Assembly: GCA_015709635.1 (NCBI GenBank)
Contig: CP054180.1
Location: forward strand, 2,356,001-2,420,000
Source of the DNA: Gammaproteobacteria bacterium
Lineage (GTDB): Bacteria > Pseudomonadota > Gammaproteobacteria > Burkholderiales > Nitrosomonadaceae
Direction of reading: 5' to 3'
DNA length: 64,000 nt
The position numbers and the translations under genes are program-made. This document shows positions 16,129-24,559 of this stretch, in pieces (within the stretch, counting starts at the first letter, position 1; every line of letters begins with the position of its first letter). A model generated the notes under the pieces. The model saw nothing but the letters and a program-made list of their open reading frames with translations, ran no database searches and had not been told where the DNA came from.

Positions 16129-18501
16129 ATGGAGCAACCTGTCATAAGCCAATCGCTGCCTGCCGATGTGATCGCCTTGGTGCCGATGCGCAATGTGGTG
16201 CTATTTCCGCATGTCCTAATGCCCATTACCGTTGGCCGCATCCGTTCGATCGCCACCATCGAGCAAGCACTGAAATCCAAGACACCCATCGGCATCGTGC
16301 TGCAAAAAGATGCCGCAGTGGATGAGCCGGGATTGGACGCCTTATGCCGCACCGGTACGATCGCCAACATCGTGCGCCATGTCGCCTCGGACGATAAAAC
16401 GCATCATGTCATTTGCCAAGGCGTGGAGCGTTTCCAGATTGAAGAACTCGTCGAGGGATATCCTTTCATTGCCGCTCGTATCAAACACCTCAAGGAACCC
16501 GCGGAAGTTTCCACACAAACCGAGGCGCTCGCTTTGCAATTGCGCGAACGCGCCATGGAAATTCTTTCGCTGTTACCCGGCGTACCTGCCGAACTTGCGC
16601 ATTCCTTGCAAGCCACGCGCGCGCCATCCGATCTGGCCGACATTACCGCCAGCCTGCTCGATACCGAAGTCAGCGAAAAACAAATGCTGCTGGAAACGAT
16701 CGACACCGAAGAGCGGCTGCAAAAAGTGTTGCATATTCTGTCGCGCCGCATCGAGGTTTTGCGCTTGTCGCAGGAGATCGGCGAACGTACCAAAGAACAG
16801 ATGGAAGATCGCGAGCGTAAGTTTTTATTGCATGAACAGCTGAAAGCGATTCAGAAAGAACTGGGCGAGGACGGCGAAAACGATCAGGAAATCGCGCAAC
16901 TGGAAGAAGCGATCAGCAAAGCCGGCATGCCCGGCGATATTGAAGCGCAAACGCGCAAGGAATTGCAGCGCTTGCAGCGTATGCCGAGCGCGTCGAGCGA
17001 GTATTCGATGCTGCATACCTATCTGGAATGGATGATCGAATTGCCGTGGCGCTTGCCTGAAGAAACGCCCATTGACCTGAATAGCGCACGCCGGATTCTG
17101 GAAGCGGATCACTTTGGATTGGAGCGCATCAAACAGCGCATCATTGAGTTTCTCGCCGTGCAGAAATTGAAACCGCAAGGCCGTGCACCGATTTTGTGTT
17201 TTGTCGGACCGCCGGGAGTCGGCAAAACTTCGCTCGGGCAGAGCATCGCACGCGCCTTGCAGCGCCCGTTCGTTCGCGTCTCCCTCGGCGGCGTACACGA
17301 CGAAGCGGAAATGCGCGGTCACCGCCGCACCTACGTCGGCGCGATGCCGGGCAATATCGTGCAGGGCTTGCGCAAGGCGGGTGCGCGCAATTGTGTCATG
17401 ATGCTCGATGAAATCGACAAAATGTCCGCCAGCATCCAAGGCGACCCGTCGGCCGCATTGCTGGAAATTCTCGATCCGGAGCAAAACGCAACATTCAGAG
17501 ACAATTATCTCGGTGTGCCGTTTGACTTGAGCCGGGTGATTTTCATCGCCACGGCGAACGTCATCGACACTGTGTCGCCGCCGGTGCGCGATCGCATGGA
17601 AATCATCGATCTGCCCGGCTATACGCAAGAGGAAAAACTGCAGATCGCATTACGCTATCTGGTGCAGCGCCAAAGCGAAGCAAACGGCTTGCGCGAAGAA
17701 CAGTGCACGCTGACGCCTGCCGCGCTGGAAAGCATGGTGGCGAACTATACGCGTGAAGCCGGCGTGCGCCAGTTCGAACGGGAAATCGGCCGGGTCATGC
17801 GGCATGCGGCGTTGCGCATCGCCGAGGGTCAGCAGCAGCGAGTGCGCATTGACGCGAATGACTTGGACGCGATTCTGGGGCCGAAAAAGTTCGAACATGA
17901 ATTGGCATTGCATACCGATTTACCAGGTGTCGCCACCGGCTTGGCGTGGACGCCCGTGGGAGGCGACATCCTGTTCATTGAAGCCACGCGCGTCAACGGC
18001 AGCGGGCGGCTGATTCTTACCGGGCAGCTCGGCGATGTCATGAAGGAAAGCGCGCAAGCGGCGCTCACGCTGGTGAAAGCGCGCGCCAGCGATCTCAATG
18101 TCCCGCCGGCATTGTTTGATGGCGTCGATGTGCATTTGCATGTGCCTGCGGGCGCGATTCCGAAAGATGGGCCGAGCGCCGGTGTGGCGATGTTCATTGC
18201 GCTCGCTTCCCTGTTCACCAACCGGCCGGTACGTCACGATGTCGCCATGACCGGTGAAATCAGTTTGCGCGGATTGGTGTTGCCGGTCGGCGGCATCAAG
18301 GAAAAAATACTCGCAGCGCAACGTGCCGGCATCCAAACCGTGTTGCTGCCCGCACGCAATGAAAAGGATTTGCGCGATGTGCCGGAAGCAACGCGCAGGG
18401 CGATGCAGTTTATTTTATTGGAAAGTGCGGATGATGCCGTGCAAGCGGCGCTAAACCGGGGCAGCAGCCAAGTCCAGGCTGCGGGATTTAAGCTCGTTTA
18501 A
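16129..18501 (+). CDS. lon: ATP-dependent Lon protease
   Basis: Full-length LonA-type protease, 790 residues. The LAN substrate-binding domain begins with ALVPMRNVVLFPHVLMPITV. The AAA+ module has GPPGVGKTS (Walker A, near 360) and a Walker B region MLDEIDKM. The proteolytic domain has the catalytic Ser in KDGPSAGVAM (near 681) and Lys in GGIKEKILAAQRAG (near 725). It degrades misfolded and regulatory proteins. The sequence and the CBS/Hsp20 neighbourhood suggest the stress-island Lon rather than the clpX-linked housekeeping copy; that is inference. A GGAGG sits 10 bases upstream of the ATG. Confidence 0.95.
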   Translation: MEQPVISQSLPADVIALVPMRNVVLFPHVLMPITVGRIRSIATIEQALKSKTPIGIVLQKDAAVDEPGLDALCRTGTIANIVRHVASDDKTHHVICQGVERFQIEELVEGYPFIAARIKHLKEPAEVSTQTEALALQLRERAMEILSLLPGVPAELAHSLQATRAPSDLADITASLLDTEVSEKQMLLETIDTEERLQKVLHILSRRIEVLRLSQEIGERTKEQMEDRERKFLLHEQLKAIQKELGEDGENDQEIAQLEEAISKAGMPGDIEAQTRKELQRLQRMPSASSEYSMLHTYLEWMIELPWRLPEETPIDLNSARRILEADHFGLERIKQRIIEFLAVQKLKPQGRAPILCFVGPPGVGKTSLGQSIARALQRPFVRVSLGGVHDEAEMRGHRRTYVGAMPGNIVQGLRKAGARNCVMMLDEIDKMSASIQGDPSAALLEILDPEQNATFRDNYLGVPFDLSRVIFIATANVIDTVSPPVRDRMEIIDLPGYTQEEKLQIALRYLVQRQSEANGLREEQCTLTPAALESMVANYTREAGVRQFEREIGRVMRHAALRIAEGQQQRVRIDANDLDAILGPKKFEHELALHTDLPGVATGLAWTPVGGDILFIEATRVNGSGRLILTGQLGDVMKESAQAALTLVKARASDLNVPPALFDGVDVHLHVPAGAIPKDGPSAGVAMFIALASLFTNRPVRHDVAMTGEISLRGLVLPVGGIKEKILAAQRAGIQTVLLPARNEKDLRDVPEATRRAMQFILLESADDAVQAALNRGSSQVQAAGFKLV

Positions 18502-18825
18502 ACATGGATGACAAAAAGATGTACAACGATTGCGAGCTCGAATCACGCGTCGAACCGTATTCTATGAATTTCTAAGCATTCTGCTTAGATAAAGATAAGC
18601 GATATGCTTATTTATTTATCCGGTCAGCCGTTTCACAATGCAAAAACGATGGTCGAATACAATCCAACAGCAACAATAAAAATAGAGCGGCAATTTGCCG
18701 CATTGTAGTTTCCTCCCTTCCAAGTTACAGTGAATCATCGGAAGCAAGTTTCAATGGACTGTTATATTCTTGTCACATGAGCTTGTTATCCTGGAACTAT
18801 CACCCTACGTGAGGAGTAAATTCAA
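18502..18825. promoter_or_regulatory. Intergenic region with three short palindromes
   Basis: There is no gene here. Two tandem hairpins lie at 18572-18588 (CTAAGCA-TTC-TGCTTAG) and 18595-18611 (ATAAGC-GATAT-GCTTAT); they share the core TAAGC/GCTTA. A third palindrome, GCGGCAATTTGCCGC, is at 18687-18701. The tandem pair could be the lon 3' end or operator sites for the gene at 18826. No convincing promoter hexamers were identified. Confidence 0.4.
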
Positions 18826-19182
18826 ATGATACCAGCTGAAACTCTCGATAACCTTACCGTCAGTAACCCTCTTTCCAAACAAAAAAGTAACTATCCCTTT
18901 TACGAAGCAGGTCAATTGCGGCGCGCCAAAATGCATGCCGCACGTCTCATTGATACCATCGATAACAAAAAAATGCTCACCCCGGTGCTGTACCGGTTGC
19001 TCGAAGCGAGCTTTATCCTGAAAACAACCGATGCCAAGATTTTGGCTGCTCATCTTAAAAAACCGCCTGCTGCCATTCGCGGCGAATTTCAAAAAATATG
19101 TGAGATTCTCGGACAATCGCAAGATACGCGAAAAGATTCACTTTTGTATCATCACAAAAATAAAAGCGCTGTCAATATTTAA
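18826..19182 (+). CDS. Small HTH-type protein, putative regulator
   Basis: A 118-residue basic protein. Residues about 68-98 (AKILAAHLKKPPAAIRGEFQ and following KICEILG) look like the C-terminal helix-turn-helix of LuxR/NarL regulators: a helix, a turn with Pro-Pro, then a recognition helix. There is no receiver domain. GAGGAG precedes the ATG. It lies between lon and DUF2934-Hsp20 and is followed by an AT-rich hairpin. It is a candidate local regulator of the stress genes; the DNA-binding role is inference from the motif only. Confidence 0.7.
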   Translation: MIPAETLDNLTVSNPLSKQKSNYPFYEAGQLRRAKMHAARLIDTIDNKKMLTPVLYRLLEASFILKTTDAKILAAHLKKPPAAIRGEFQKICEILGQSQDTRKDSLLYHHKNKSAVNI

Positions 19183-19197
19183 GTATTTTACTTAGTC

Positions 19198-19226
19198 AAA
19201 AATAAGTTTTTTCTTACTTATTTTTT
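19198..19226 (+). terminator. AT-rich hairpin terminator
   Basis: AAAAATAAG (19198-19206) pairs with CTTATTTTT (19217-19225) and ends in a T-run. It lies 16 bases after the stop of the HTH gene. The stem is weak in GC but the form fits intrinsic termination. Confidence 0.55.
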
Positions 19227-19318
19227 AAAAAATTTTCTCTAAGATAGTCAATCGATAGCGGTTTTTAACCCGCTCAGTCTCTTGAGTTTGAAATATTCAT
19301 ATAAAGGAGAACGATCAA

Positions 19319-19606
19319 ATGCCAAGCAAAGTCAGTGAAACTGCAACCAAAAGACCGCGGACGAAATTATCCAAAAGTGAAGAAAATATACTCGCACATC
19401 ACGTCATCAATTCGGCCAAACGCACCGGCCGCCAGGAAATGATCGCTACCGCTGCGTATTATCGCGCCGAGAAACGAGGCTTTAGCGGCAGTGAAGCGGA
19501 TGCGGTACAAGATTGGCTCGAGGCGGAAATGGAAGTTGACAATGAGCTGGGTGTATTCGATAGCAACACTATCAATTTTCAATTTCTCACAAACGAAACT
19601 GAATAA
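19319..19606 (+). CDS. DUF2934 domain protein
   Basis: A 95-residue soluble protein. The DUF2934 signature is at about residues 40-75: IATAAYYRAEKRGFSGSEAD followed by AVQDWLEAEMEVD. The N-terminus is Lys/Arg/Thr-rich. The function is unknown, but the family often neighbours small heat-shock proteins in betaproteobacteria. AAAGGAG lies 8 bases before the ATG. Hsp20 starts 47 bp downstream, so the two are likely expressed together. Confidence 0.85.
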   Translation: MPSKVSETATKRPRTKLSKSEENILAHHVINSAKRTGRQEMIATAAYYRAEKRGFSGSEADAVQDWLEAEMEVDNELGVFDSNTINFQFLTNETE

Positions 19607-19653
19607 TCGAGTTTTAGCGTTACACAATAACAACCATCCAAGAGGCTGATATC

Positions 19654-20103
19654 ATGTCAAAAATTGTTCGACGCTCTCCATTATTGGGCGATTTAGTACG
19701 CTTCGATCCTTTCATGAATATGAATGACTGGTTCAAAGGATTTGGGTTGCGTCCATATCTCAATGAATCGGAAATTGCGTCTTTGATCAAAATCGATTTG
19801 AAGGAAAACGATAAAACCTATACCGTCCGCGCAGAAATCCCCGGTGTCAATAAAGAAGATATTAAAGTACAAGTTGACGGCAACCGGGTTTCCATCAGCG
19901 CCGAAACCAAAAGGGAAAAGGAAGAAAAAGAGGGAGAACGAGTAATTTGCCGCGAATGTTACCAGGGCTCCAGTTATCGCAGTTTCACGCTGAACAGCGC
20001 GGTTGATGAAGCAAAAACGGAAGCGAAATATAAAGACGGCATACTCGAACTGACACTTCCGAAAGTTAACGGCTCAGCAGCCAAGAAAATAACCGTCAAG
20101 TAA
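19654..20103 (+). CDS. Hsp20/alpha-crystallin family small heat-shock protein
   Basis: ATP-independent chaperone that holds unfolding proteins, 149 residues. The alpha-crystallin domain covers about residues 45-145: YTVRAEIPGVNKEDIKVQVD, then VSISAETKREKEEKEGERVI, and the closing GILELTLPK followed by the C-terminal KKITVK (an IxV-type oligomerisation motif). The unusual pair CRECYQG near residue 105 lies where many family members have a Tyr-Gly segment. It belongs to the DUF2934-Hsp20 pair. Confidence 0.95.
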   Translation: MSKIVRRSPLLGDLVRFDPFMNMNDWFKGFGLRPYLNESEIASLIKIDLKENDKTYTVRAEIPGVNKEDIKVQVDGNRVSISAETKREKEEKEGERVICRECYQGSSYRSFTLNSAVDEAKTEAKYKDGILELTLPKVNGSAAKKITVK

Positions 20104-20238
20104 CTGACGGCACGATCTGATCGATTGCGGAACAGATACTCTCAGTTAAGAAAAATTTTAACCGGGAAAAATGAAAACCAGCAGGTAATCCACTGCAGCA
20201 TGCAAACCGGATGCGCTCAAGAAAGGGAAAGAATCGTG

Positions 20239-20610
20239 CTAGTCCTTTTTTACGGAACGCGGCGGTCTACAGTAAAACCGGGCTGGATATTCGGCACTGC
20301 GCTGTTTATTCCGGATGACATCCCCCCCTTCGTTGACGCATACCATGACTGATTTATCCAAACTGGGAAAATATTCGTTGGAGCCGGGCTGAGCCGAAGT
20401 CGGCGGCACTTTTTCTCTAATTTTGGCGCACAAATCGGGTTCGTTGGGTTTGGGCGGATCATTTTCCATCGCCGGTAACGGACAAAGCTTGCAAGGATCT
20501 CCCGGACACAGGCAACCTTCACAGCTTGCCAAAACCAGTGATGCAAAAGCGATCAATCCTATACTGAAAGCGAAGATTACACTCGTTTTTAACAACGATA
20601 GCAGCGACAT
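20239..20610 (-). CDS. Putative lipoprotein, cysteine-rich
   Basis: A 123-residue protein with an N-terminal hydrophobic segment ending in a lipobox, LVLASC, so it is probably a lipoprotein. The mature start CEGCLCPGDPCKLCPLP holds five cysteines in 15 residues, as in metal-binding or disulphide knots. The rest is Pro/Asn-rich. The ATG at 20610 has AAAGGAAT at correct spacing and is preferred to the TTG at 20625. It is convergent with the hsp20 gene. The function is unknown. Confidence 0.65.
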   Translation of the reverse strand: MSLLSLLKTSVIFAFSIGLIAFASLVLASCEGCLCPGDPCKLCPLPAMENDPPKPNEPDLCAKIREKVPPTSAQPGSNEYFPSLDKSVMVCVNEGGDVIRNKQRSAEYPARFYCRPPRSVKKD

Positions 20611-20691
20611 TCTAATTCCTTTCAAAAACTATTAACTTAAAAACATTTAATTTCACGCTTGTTTTTCGCTTCGCGAGAAATTCGATAACCA

Positions 20692-20719
20692 CGGGTGATC
20701 AGCATGAGCACCCGCTTTT
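20692..20719 (+). terminator. Hairpin with T-run
   Basis: CGGGTG (20692-20697) pairs with CACCCG (20709-20714), followed by CTTTTT. It sits upstream of the coiled-coil gene on the plus strand, with no plus-strand gene directly before it. It could be a leader attenuator or a terminator for readthrough from hsp20. Confidence 0.4.
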
Positions 20720-20789
20720 TGCTATACTGATTTTACCTTAACTTAAAATGCAGTTAGGCAGAACGAAGAAAATTTTCAATACAAAGGCC

Positions 20790-21155
20790 ATGATGATGAA
20801 CTTCAAACCAACGCAATCAACTTTCAATTTTCTTTTTACTTCGTTCCTATTGATTGTTTTGAGTACGCCATTTGCTCGCGCCGACACCATTGAGCTGCTG
20901 CAGAAAAATGCCAGCGTAGCCTACGAGAAAATGATGGATACTAAGCAAAGTGCCGACACTGCGGCAAAAGACGCTGCTTTCGCCGAGAAAAAGCTGGCTT
21001 CAGCCAAGCAAAAGATGGCTGAAGCCGAGCGCGAAGCCGAAGCGGCGCGAAAAAAATCGGAGCAAGCTAGAATTGCCGCGGAACAAGCAACCAACCGATG
21101 GAAACAAGCGTCGGATACCTTGGCGAATGAGTGGGGAAAATCGGAAGTCAAGTAA
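20790..21155 (+). CDS. Exported coiled-coil protein
   Basis: About 121 residues. The signal peptide covers roughly residues 1-32 (NFLFTSFLLIVLSTPFARA) and predicts export to the periplasm. The mature part is almost wholly an Ala/Glu/Lys-rich coiled coil (KLASAKQKMAEAEREAEAAR, KKSEQARIAAEQATNR), possibly an envelope spacer or chaperone-like rod. The start was chosen at ATG 20790 behind AAAGG; three ATGs follow one another there. A longer frame from 20748 lacks a Shine-Dalgarno sequence. No family is recognised. Confidence 0.65.
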   Translation: MMMNFKPTQSTFNFLFTSFLLIVLSTPFARADTIELLQKNASVAYEKMMDTKQSADTAAKDAAFAEKKLASAKQKMAEAEREAEAARKKSEQARIAAEQATNRWKQASDTLANEWGKSEVK

Positions 21156-21167
21156 CCGGATTCGATG

Positions 21168-21599
21168 CTACTGCAATGACAAAGTCATTTTGACATGCGG
21201 AATACCGGCTTCCATGAATTCCTCCCCCCATACCCGAAAACCGAATTTCTCGTAGAACGGAACCACACTGGTTTGTGCATTCAGTTGCGCTTTTTGCTGA
21301 TGCCGCCGCGTCAACTCTTGCAGTAATTTGCGCAGCATTGCGCTACCGAAACCTTGGCCACGCCACTCTTTCAGCACCGCCATACGTCCGATATGCCCAT
21401 CCGGCAGCAAGCGCGCAGTCCCCACCGGTTGCCCGGTGGCATCGCACGCCAGCAGATGCACGCTGATTACATCAAACTCATCCCATTCCATCGCTTCGGG
21501 CACATGCTGCTCATGAATAAATACTGTTGTCCTGATCGCCCGCAAAGCGGACTCGGCTTCTTCCCAGCGGACAACTTGTATCAAATCGTCAAGGCGCAT
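21168..21599 (-). CDS. GNAT family N-acetyltransferase
   Basis: A 143-residue acetyl-CoA-dependent acyltransferase of the small ElaA/YjcF-like type. The acetyl-CoA pyrophosphate loop is visible in IGRMAVLKEWRGQGFGSAML (R-G-Q-G-F-G), about residues 70-88. LLACDATGQPVGTARLLPDGHIGRM precedes it, and the C-terminal VVPFYEKFGFRVWGEEFMEAGIPH is characteristic. The acceptor substrate is unknown. It lies 48 bp downstream of purA on the same strand and may be the last gene of the hfq-purA run. Confidence 0.9.
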   Translation of the reverse strand: MRLDDLIQVVRWEEAESALRAIRTTVFIHEQHVPEAMEWDEFDVISVHLLACDATGQPVGTARLLPDGHIGRMAVLKEWRGQGFGSAMLRKLLQELTRRHQQKAQLNAQTSVVPFYEKFGFRVWGEEFMEAGIPHVKMTLSLQ

Positions 21600-21647
21600 G
21601 ACGGATTTAAATCATTGATACCGGTTTTCGTCAACGAATCCGCCGCA

Positions 21648-22943
21648 TTATTTAAACGGGTGACGCAGCAGAATCGTATCTTCTCTATCCGGTCCGGTGG
21701 AGATCATATCAATCGGCGTCGCACAAACCTCTTCGAGGCGCTTCAGATAGTTTTGCGCCGCTTTGGGCAGTTGAGCGAATTCCTTAATTCCGGCGGTATT
21801 CTCCGACCATCCGGGCATCTCTTCATAAATCGGTTCGCAACTCCCCAGATCATCCGCACCGACCGGCAGAATATCGCTTTTGCTGCCATCGCTCAGTCTG
21901 TATCCGACACCAAGATTAAGACTTTCCACGCCGTCCAACACATCCAGTTTGGTAATACACAACCCGGTCACGCCATTTATTTGGATTGACCGCTTCATGG
22001 CAACCGCGTCAAACCAGCCGCAGCGGCGCGGTCTGCCGGTTGTTGAACCAAACTCATGGCCGCGTGTGGCCAGATGTTTGCCGACTTCATCATCCAATTC
22101 GGTCGGAAACGGCCCCGACCCGACCCGGGTGGTGTAAGCTTTGGTAATTCCTAAAACATAGTGCAGCATTTGCGGCCCGACTCCGCTGCCGGGACCTGCG
22201 GCGCCGGCCACGCAGTTACTGGAGGTGACGTAAGGATAGGTACCGTGATCGATATCGAGCAGCGTACCTTGCGCGCCTTCAAACAACAGGTTATTGCTTG
22301 CTTTGTTTGCTTCAAATAACAGTCGCGGAACATCGGCTACCATCGGTTTAATTCTCTCGGCTTGCGTCAATGCATCATCAAGTGTCTTCTGGAAATCGAT
22401 GACCGGCGCATGAAAATAATTCTTCAGCACAAAATTGTGATAATCCAGTATCTCGCTCAATTTAGCCGCCAGCCGATCGCGATGAAATAAATCCTGCAAT
22501 CGTATGGCACGCCGCGCGATTTTGTCTTCGTAAGCCGGTCCGATGCCGCGCCCGGTAGTGCCGATCTTGCCATCGCCTCTTGCAGCTTCACGTGCATTAT
22601 CCAGCGCAATGTGACACGGCAAGATCAATGGGCAGGCCTCGCTAATACGCAGACGGCCGCTGACATCTATGCCGTTTTGTTCCAACATGTCGATTTCACT
22701 GAGCAATGCTTCCGGTGCAATCACCACACCGTTGCCGATATAACACATCACCGTATTACGCAAAATACCGGAAGGAATCAGATGCAATACCGTTTTCTTA
22801 TTCCCGATGACCAATGTATGGCCTGCATTATGCCCGCCTTGAAAGCGCACCACGCCTTGCGCATGATCCGTCAGCCAATCGACGATCTTGCCTTTCCCCT
22901 CATCGCCCCATTGCGTGCCAATGACGACAACATTTTTAGCCAT
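21648..22943 (-). CDS. purA: Adenylosuccinate synthetase
   Basis: Makes adenylosuccinate from IMP, aspartate and GTP, the first committed AMP step. The protein has 431 residues. The N-terminal GTQWGDEGKGKIVDWL holds the GTP loop and the catalytic Asp, and QGGHNAGHTLVI holds the catalytic His. GTTGRGIGPAYEDKIAR, CVAGAAGPGSGVGP and EFGSTTGRPRRCGWFD follow. It lies 36 bp after hisZ, in an order common in beta- and gammaproteobacteria (hflK-hflC-hisZ-purA). Confidence 0.97.
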   Translation of the reverse strand: MAKNVVVIGTQWGDEGKGKIVDWLTDHAQGVVRFQGGHNAGHTLVIGNKKTVLHLIPSGILRNTVMCYIGNGVVIAPEALLSEIDMLEQNGIDVSGRLRISEACPLILPCHIALDNAREAARGDGKIGTTGRGIGPAYEDKIARRAIRLQDLFHRDRLAAKLSEILDYHNFVLKNYFHAPVIDFQKTLDDALTQAERIKPMVADVPRLLFEANKASNNLLFEGAQGTLLDIDHGTYPYVTSSNCVAGAAGPGSGVGPQMLHYVLGITKAYTTRVGSGPFPTELDDEVGKHLATRGHEFGSTTGRPRRCGWFDAVAMKRSIQINGVTGLCITKLDVLDGVESLNLGVGYRLSDGSKSDILPVGADDLGSCEPIYEEMPGWSENTAGIKEFAQLPKAAQNYLKRLEEVCATPIDMISTGPDREDTILLRHPFK

Positions 22944-22979
22944 ATCTTTAATCTCTAAAAGATTCCGTTTCTAAAAAAA

Positions 22980-24146
22980 TCAGATTTCTTTGACAACCCA
23001 TTGTCCGTCATGAAACACCAATTGTCTGTCGCAATCCAACGGCCTGCCTTTTTGCTCCGGAAACTCCATCACAACGATCTGTCCCGATTGGCGCAGCTGC
23101 TCAATTTTACTTTCCAGTTCTTTATTCCTTTTTTCATACGGCGCGCTGATTGCTTTCGGATACGGGTGAGGTTTTACCAATCTCGACAATTCTCTGAGAT
23201 CCATGCTGAAACCCGTTGCCGGCCGTGCCCGTCCGAATGCTTTGCCAATTTCATCATAGCGACCGCCCAAGGCGATAGCATTTGAGCAGCCGTCCGCGTA
23301 TGCGGCAAAAACCATACCAGTATGATAATGATATCCGCGCAAATCAGCCAAATCGAATGCGATTTTATCGATGACCGGCTTTAATTCCTCTTCCGCGATA
23401 CTCAGTTCATTGAGTGCCGATTTTATCTCAGGATAATCCGGCAATCGGTTAGCGGCATCGGACAGCACTTTTTTATCGCCGTAAAGTTCCGGTAAAAGCA
23501 GCAACGCTTCTCGCGTTTGCTGCTGCAATTTCATGCATAGCTCTCTCAGGGTGGACACATCCTTTGCCTGCAATACCGCATAAAGCTCAGTCTCTAGTTC
23601 GTGCGAAATGCCCGCACCTTTGATCAGTCCACGAAAAACTGCCACATGACCGAGATCCAAATGAATTTTACTGACACCGGAAACAGACAGGCACTGCAAC
23701 ATAAGCCGCTGAATCTCCAGATCACTTTCCAGACCGGAATGACCGTAAAGCTCGGCACCCACTTGCAGAGGTTCCCGCGTTTTAGTTATTCCCGATGGCG
23801 CTGTATGCAATACGCTATTGGCATAACACAAGCGCGTAATGCCGTCAAAATTCAATAAATGCGCATCGATTCTTGCCACTTGCGGCGTCATATCGGCACG
23901 TAGCCCCATCATGCGGCCGCTCAATTGATCAATAACCTTGAACATGTGCAAATCCATGTCGCTGCCACTGCCGGTCAACAGCGACTCGACATATTCCAAC
24001 AAAGGCGGCATTACTTGCTGATAACCGTGCACCCGCAACAGATCCATGATCTTGCGGCGCATATCTTCGATATGTATTGCTTCCGCAGGTAGTACATCTT
24101 CAACAAACTCTGGAAGTAGCCAATTGTGCATAGTTGTGATTGACAA
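22980..24146 (-). CDS. hisZ: ATP phosphoribosyltransferase regulatory subunit HisZ
   Basis: Histidyl-tRNA-synthetase-like subunit that activates the short-form HisG in the first step of histidine synthesis. The protein has 388 residues. It keeps the class II fold (MPPLLEYVESLLTGSGSD, MGLRADMTPQVARIDAH, GRYDEIGKAFGRARPATGFS) but is shorter than HisRS and lacks the anticodon-binding domain. The start MSITTMHNWLLPEFVEDVLP is typical. It sits between a DUF2065 gene and purA, the standard place for this gene. Confidence 0.95.
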   Translation of the reverse strand: MSITTMHNWLLPEFVEDVLPAEAIHIEDMRRKIMDLLRVHGYQQVMPPLLEYVESLLTGSGSDMDLHMFKVIDQLSGRMMGLRADMTPQVARIDAHLLNFDGITRLCYANSVLHTAPSGITKTREPLQVGAELYGHSGLESDLEIQRLMLQCLSVSGVSKIHLDLGHVAVFRGLIKGAGISHELETELYAVLQAKDVSTLRELCMKLQQQTREALLLLPELYGDKKVLSDAANRLPDYPEIKSALNELSIAEEELKPVIDKIAFDLADLRGYHYHTGMVFAAYADGCSNAIALGGRYDEIGKAFGRARPATGFSMDLRELSRLVKPHPYPKAISAPYEKRNKELESKIEQLRQSGQIVVMEFPEQKGRPLDCDRQLVFHDGQWVVKEI

Positions 24147-24173
24147 ACTGTCAATGGATAGAGTGAAAAGGCA

Positions 24174-24359
24174 TCAGCTGACGATGAAAAGCACCAGTAA
24201 TCCTGCCAACATCGAAGTCAGGCCTATAAAACGTATCTGATTATCGTTAATCTCAGTTAATCTTCTAAATGCCTCCCGCCACGTTTGCGGAGATAAGAAT
24301 GGTAACATTCCCTCTAGAATCAACATCAATGCAACGGCACTAAGAAAATTTTCCCACAT
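24174..24359 (-). CDS. DUF2065 small membrane protein
   Basis: A 61-residue inner-membrane protein with two hydrophobic helices (LSAVALMLILEGMLPFL and FIGLTSMLAGLLVLFIV) joined by a polar loop with TWREAFRRLTE. It matches the YjeT/DUF2065 family, which sits between hflC and hisZ/purA in many proteobacteria. The ATG at 24359 is preferred; a TTG at 24371 would add four residues. Its function is unknown; a link to the HflKC complex has been assumed only from position. Confidence 0.85.
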   Translation of the reverse strand: MWENFLSAVALMLILEGMLPFLSPQTWREAFRRLTEINDNQIRFIGLTSMLAGLLVLFIVS

Positions 24360-24411
24360 AAATATAAACAACTCCAGTTAAATCAAATCAGTATCGCATT
24401 TTCTATAAGGA

Positions 24412-24473
24412 GAAAAATTAAGAGGCTCTGATGTAATCGTATAAAAATAATTACGATTCCCAGAACCTCTTCA
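24412..24473 (-). terminator. Bipartite stem-loop between hflC and DUF2065
   Basis: Read on the minus strand, AAGAGGTTCTG and CAGAGCCTCTT form an outer stem, and AATCGTA/TACGATT an inner stem, followed by AATTTTTC. This is a likely terminator or attenuator that separates hflX-hflK-hflC from DUF2065-hisZ-purA. Confidence 0.6.
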
Positions 24474-24559
24474 TCATTCGCAACAGTATAAAATCACATA
24501 AACTTACTACGCCACGCAATACTGTGATTGCACATCCACCTTCCTTTAATTCATTCCTA

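Noticed and set aside
19279..19318. Possible heat-shock (sigma-32) promoter before DUF2934-Hsp20
   Set aside because: CTTGAG and TTTGAAA are present, but no CCCCAT-like -10 element lies at the right distance.
20125..20352. Plus-strand frame of 75 residues after hsp20
   Set aside because: It is partly antisense to the putative lipoprotein gene, with no Shine-Dalgarno sequence or motif.
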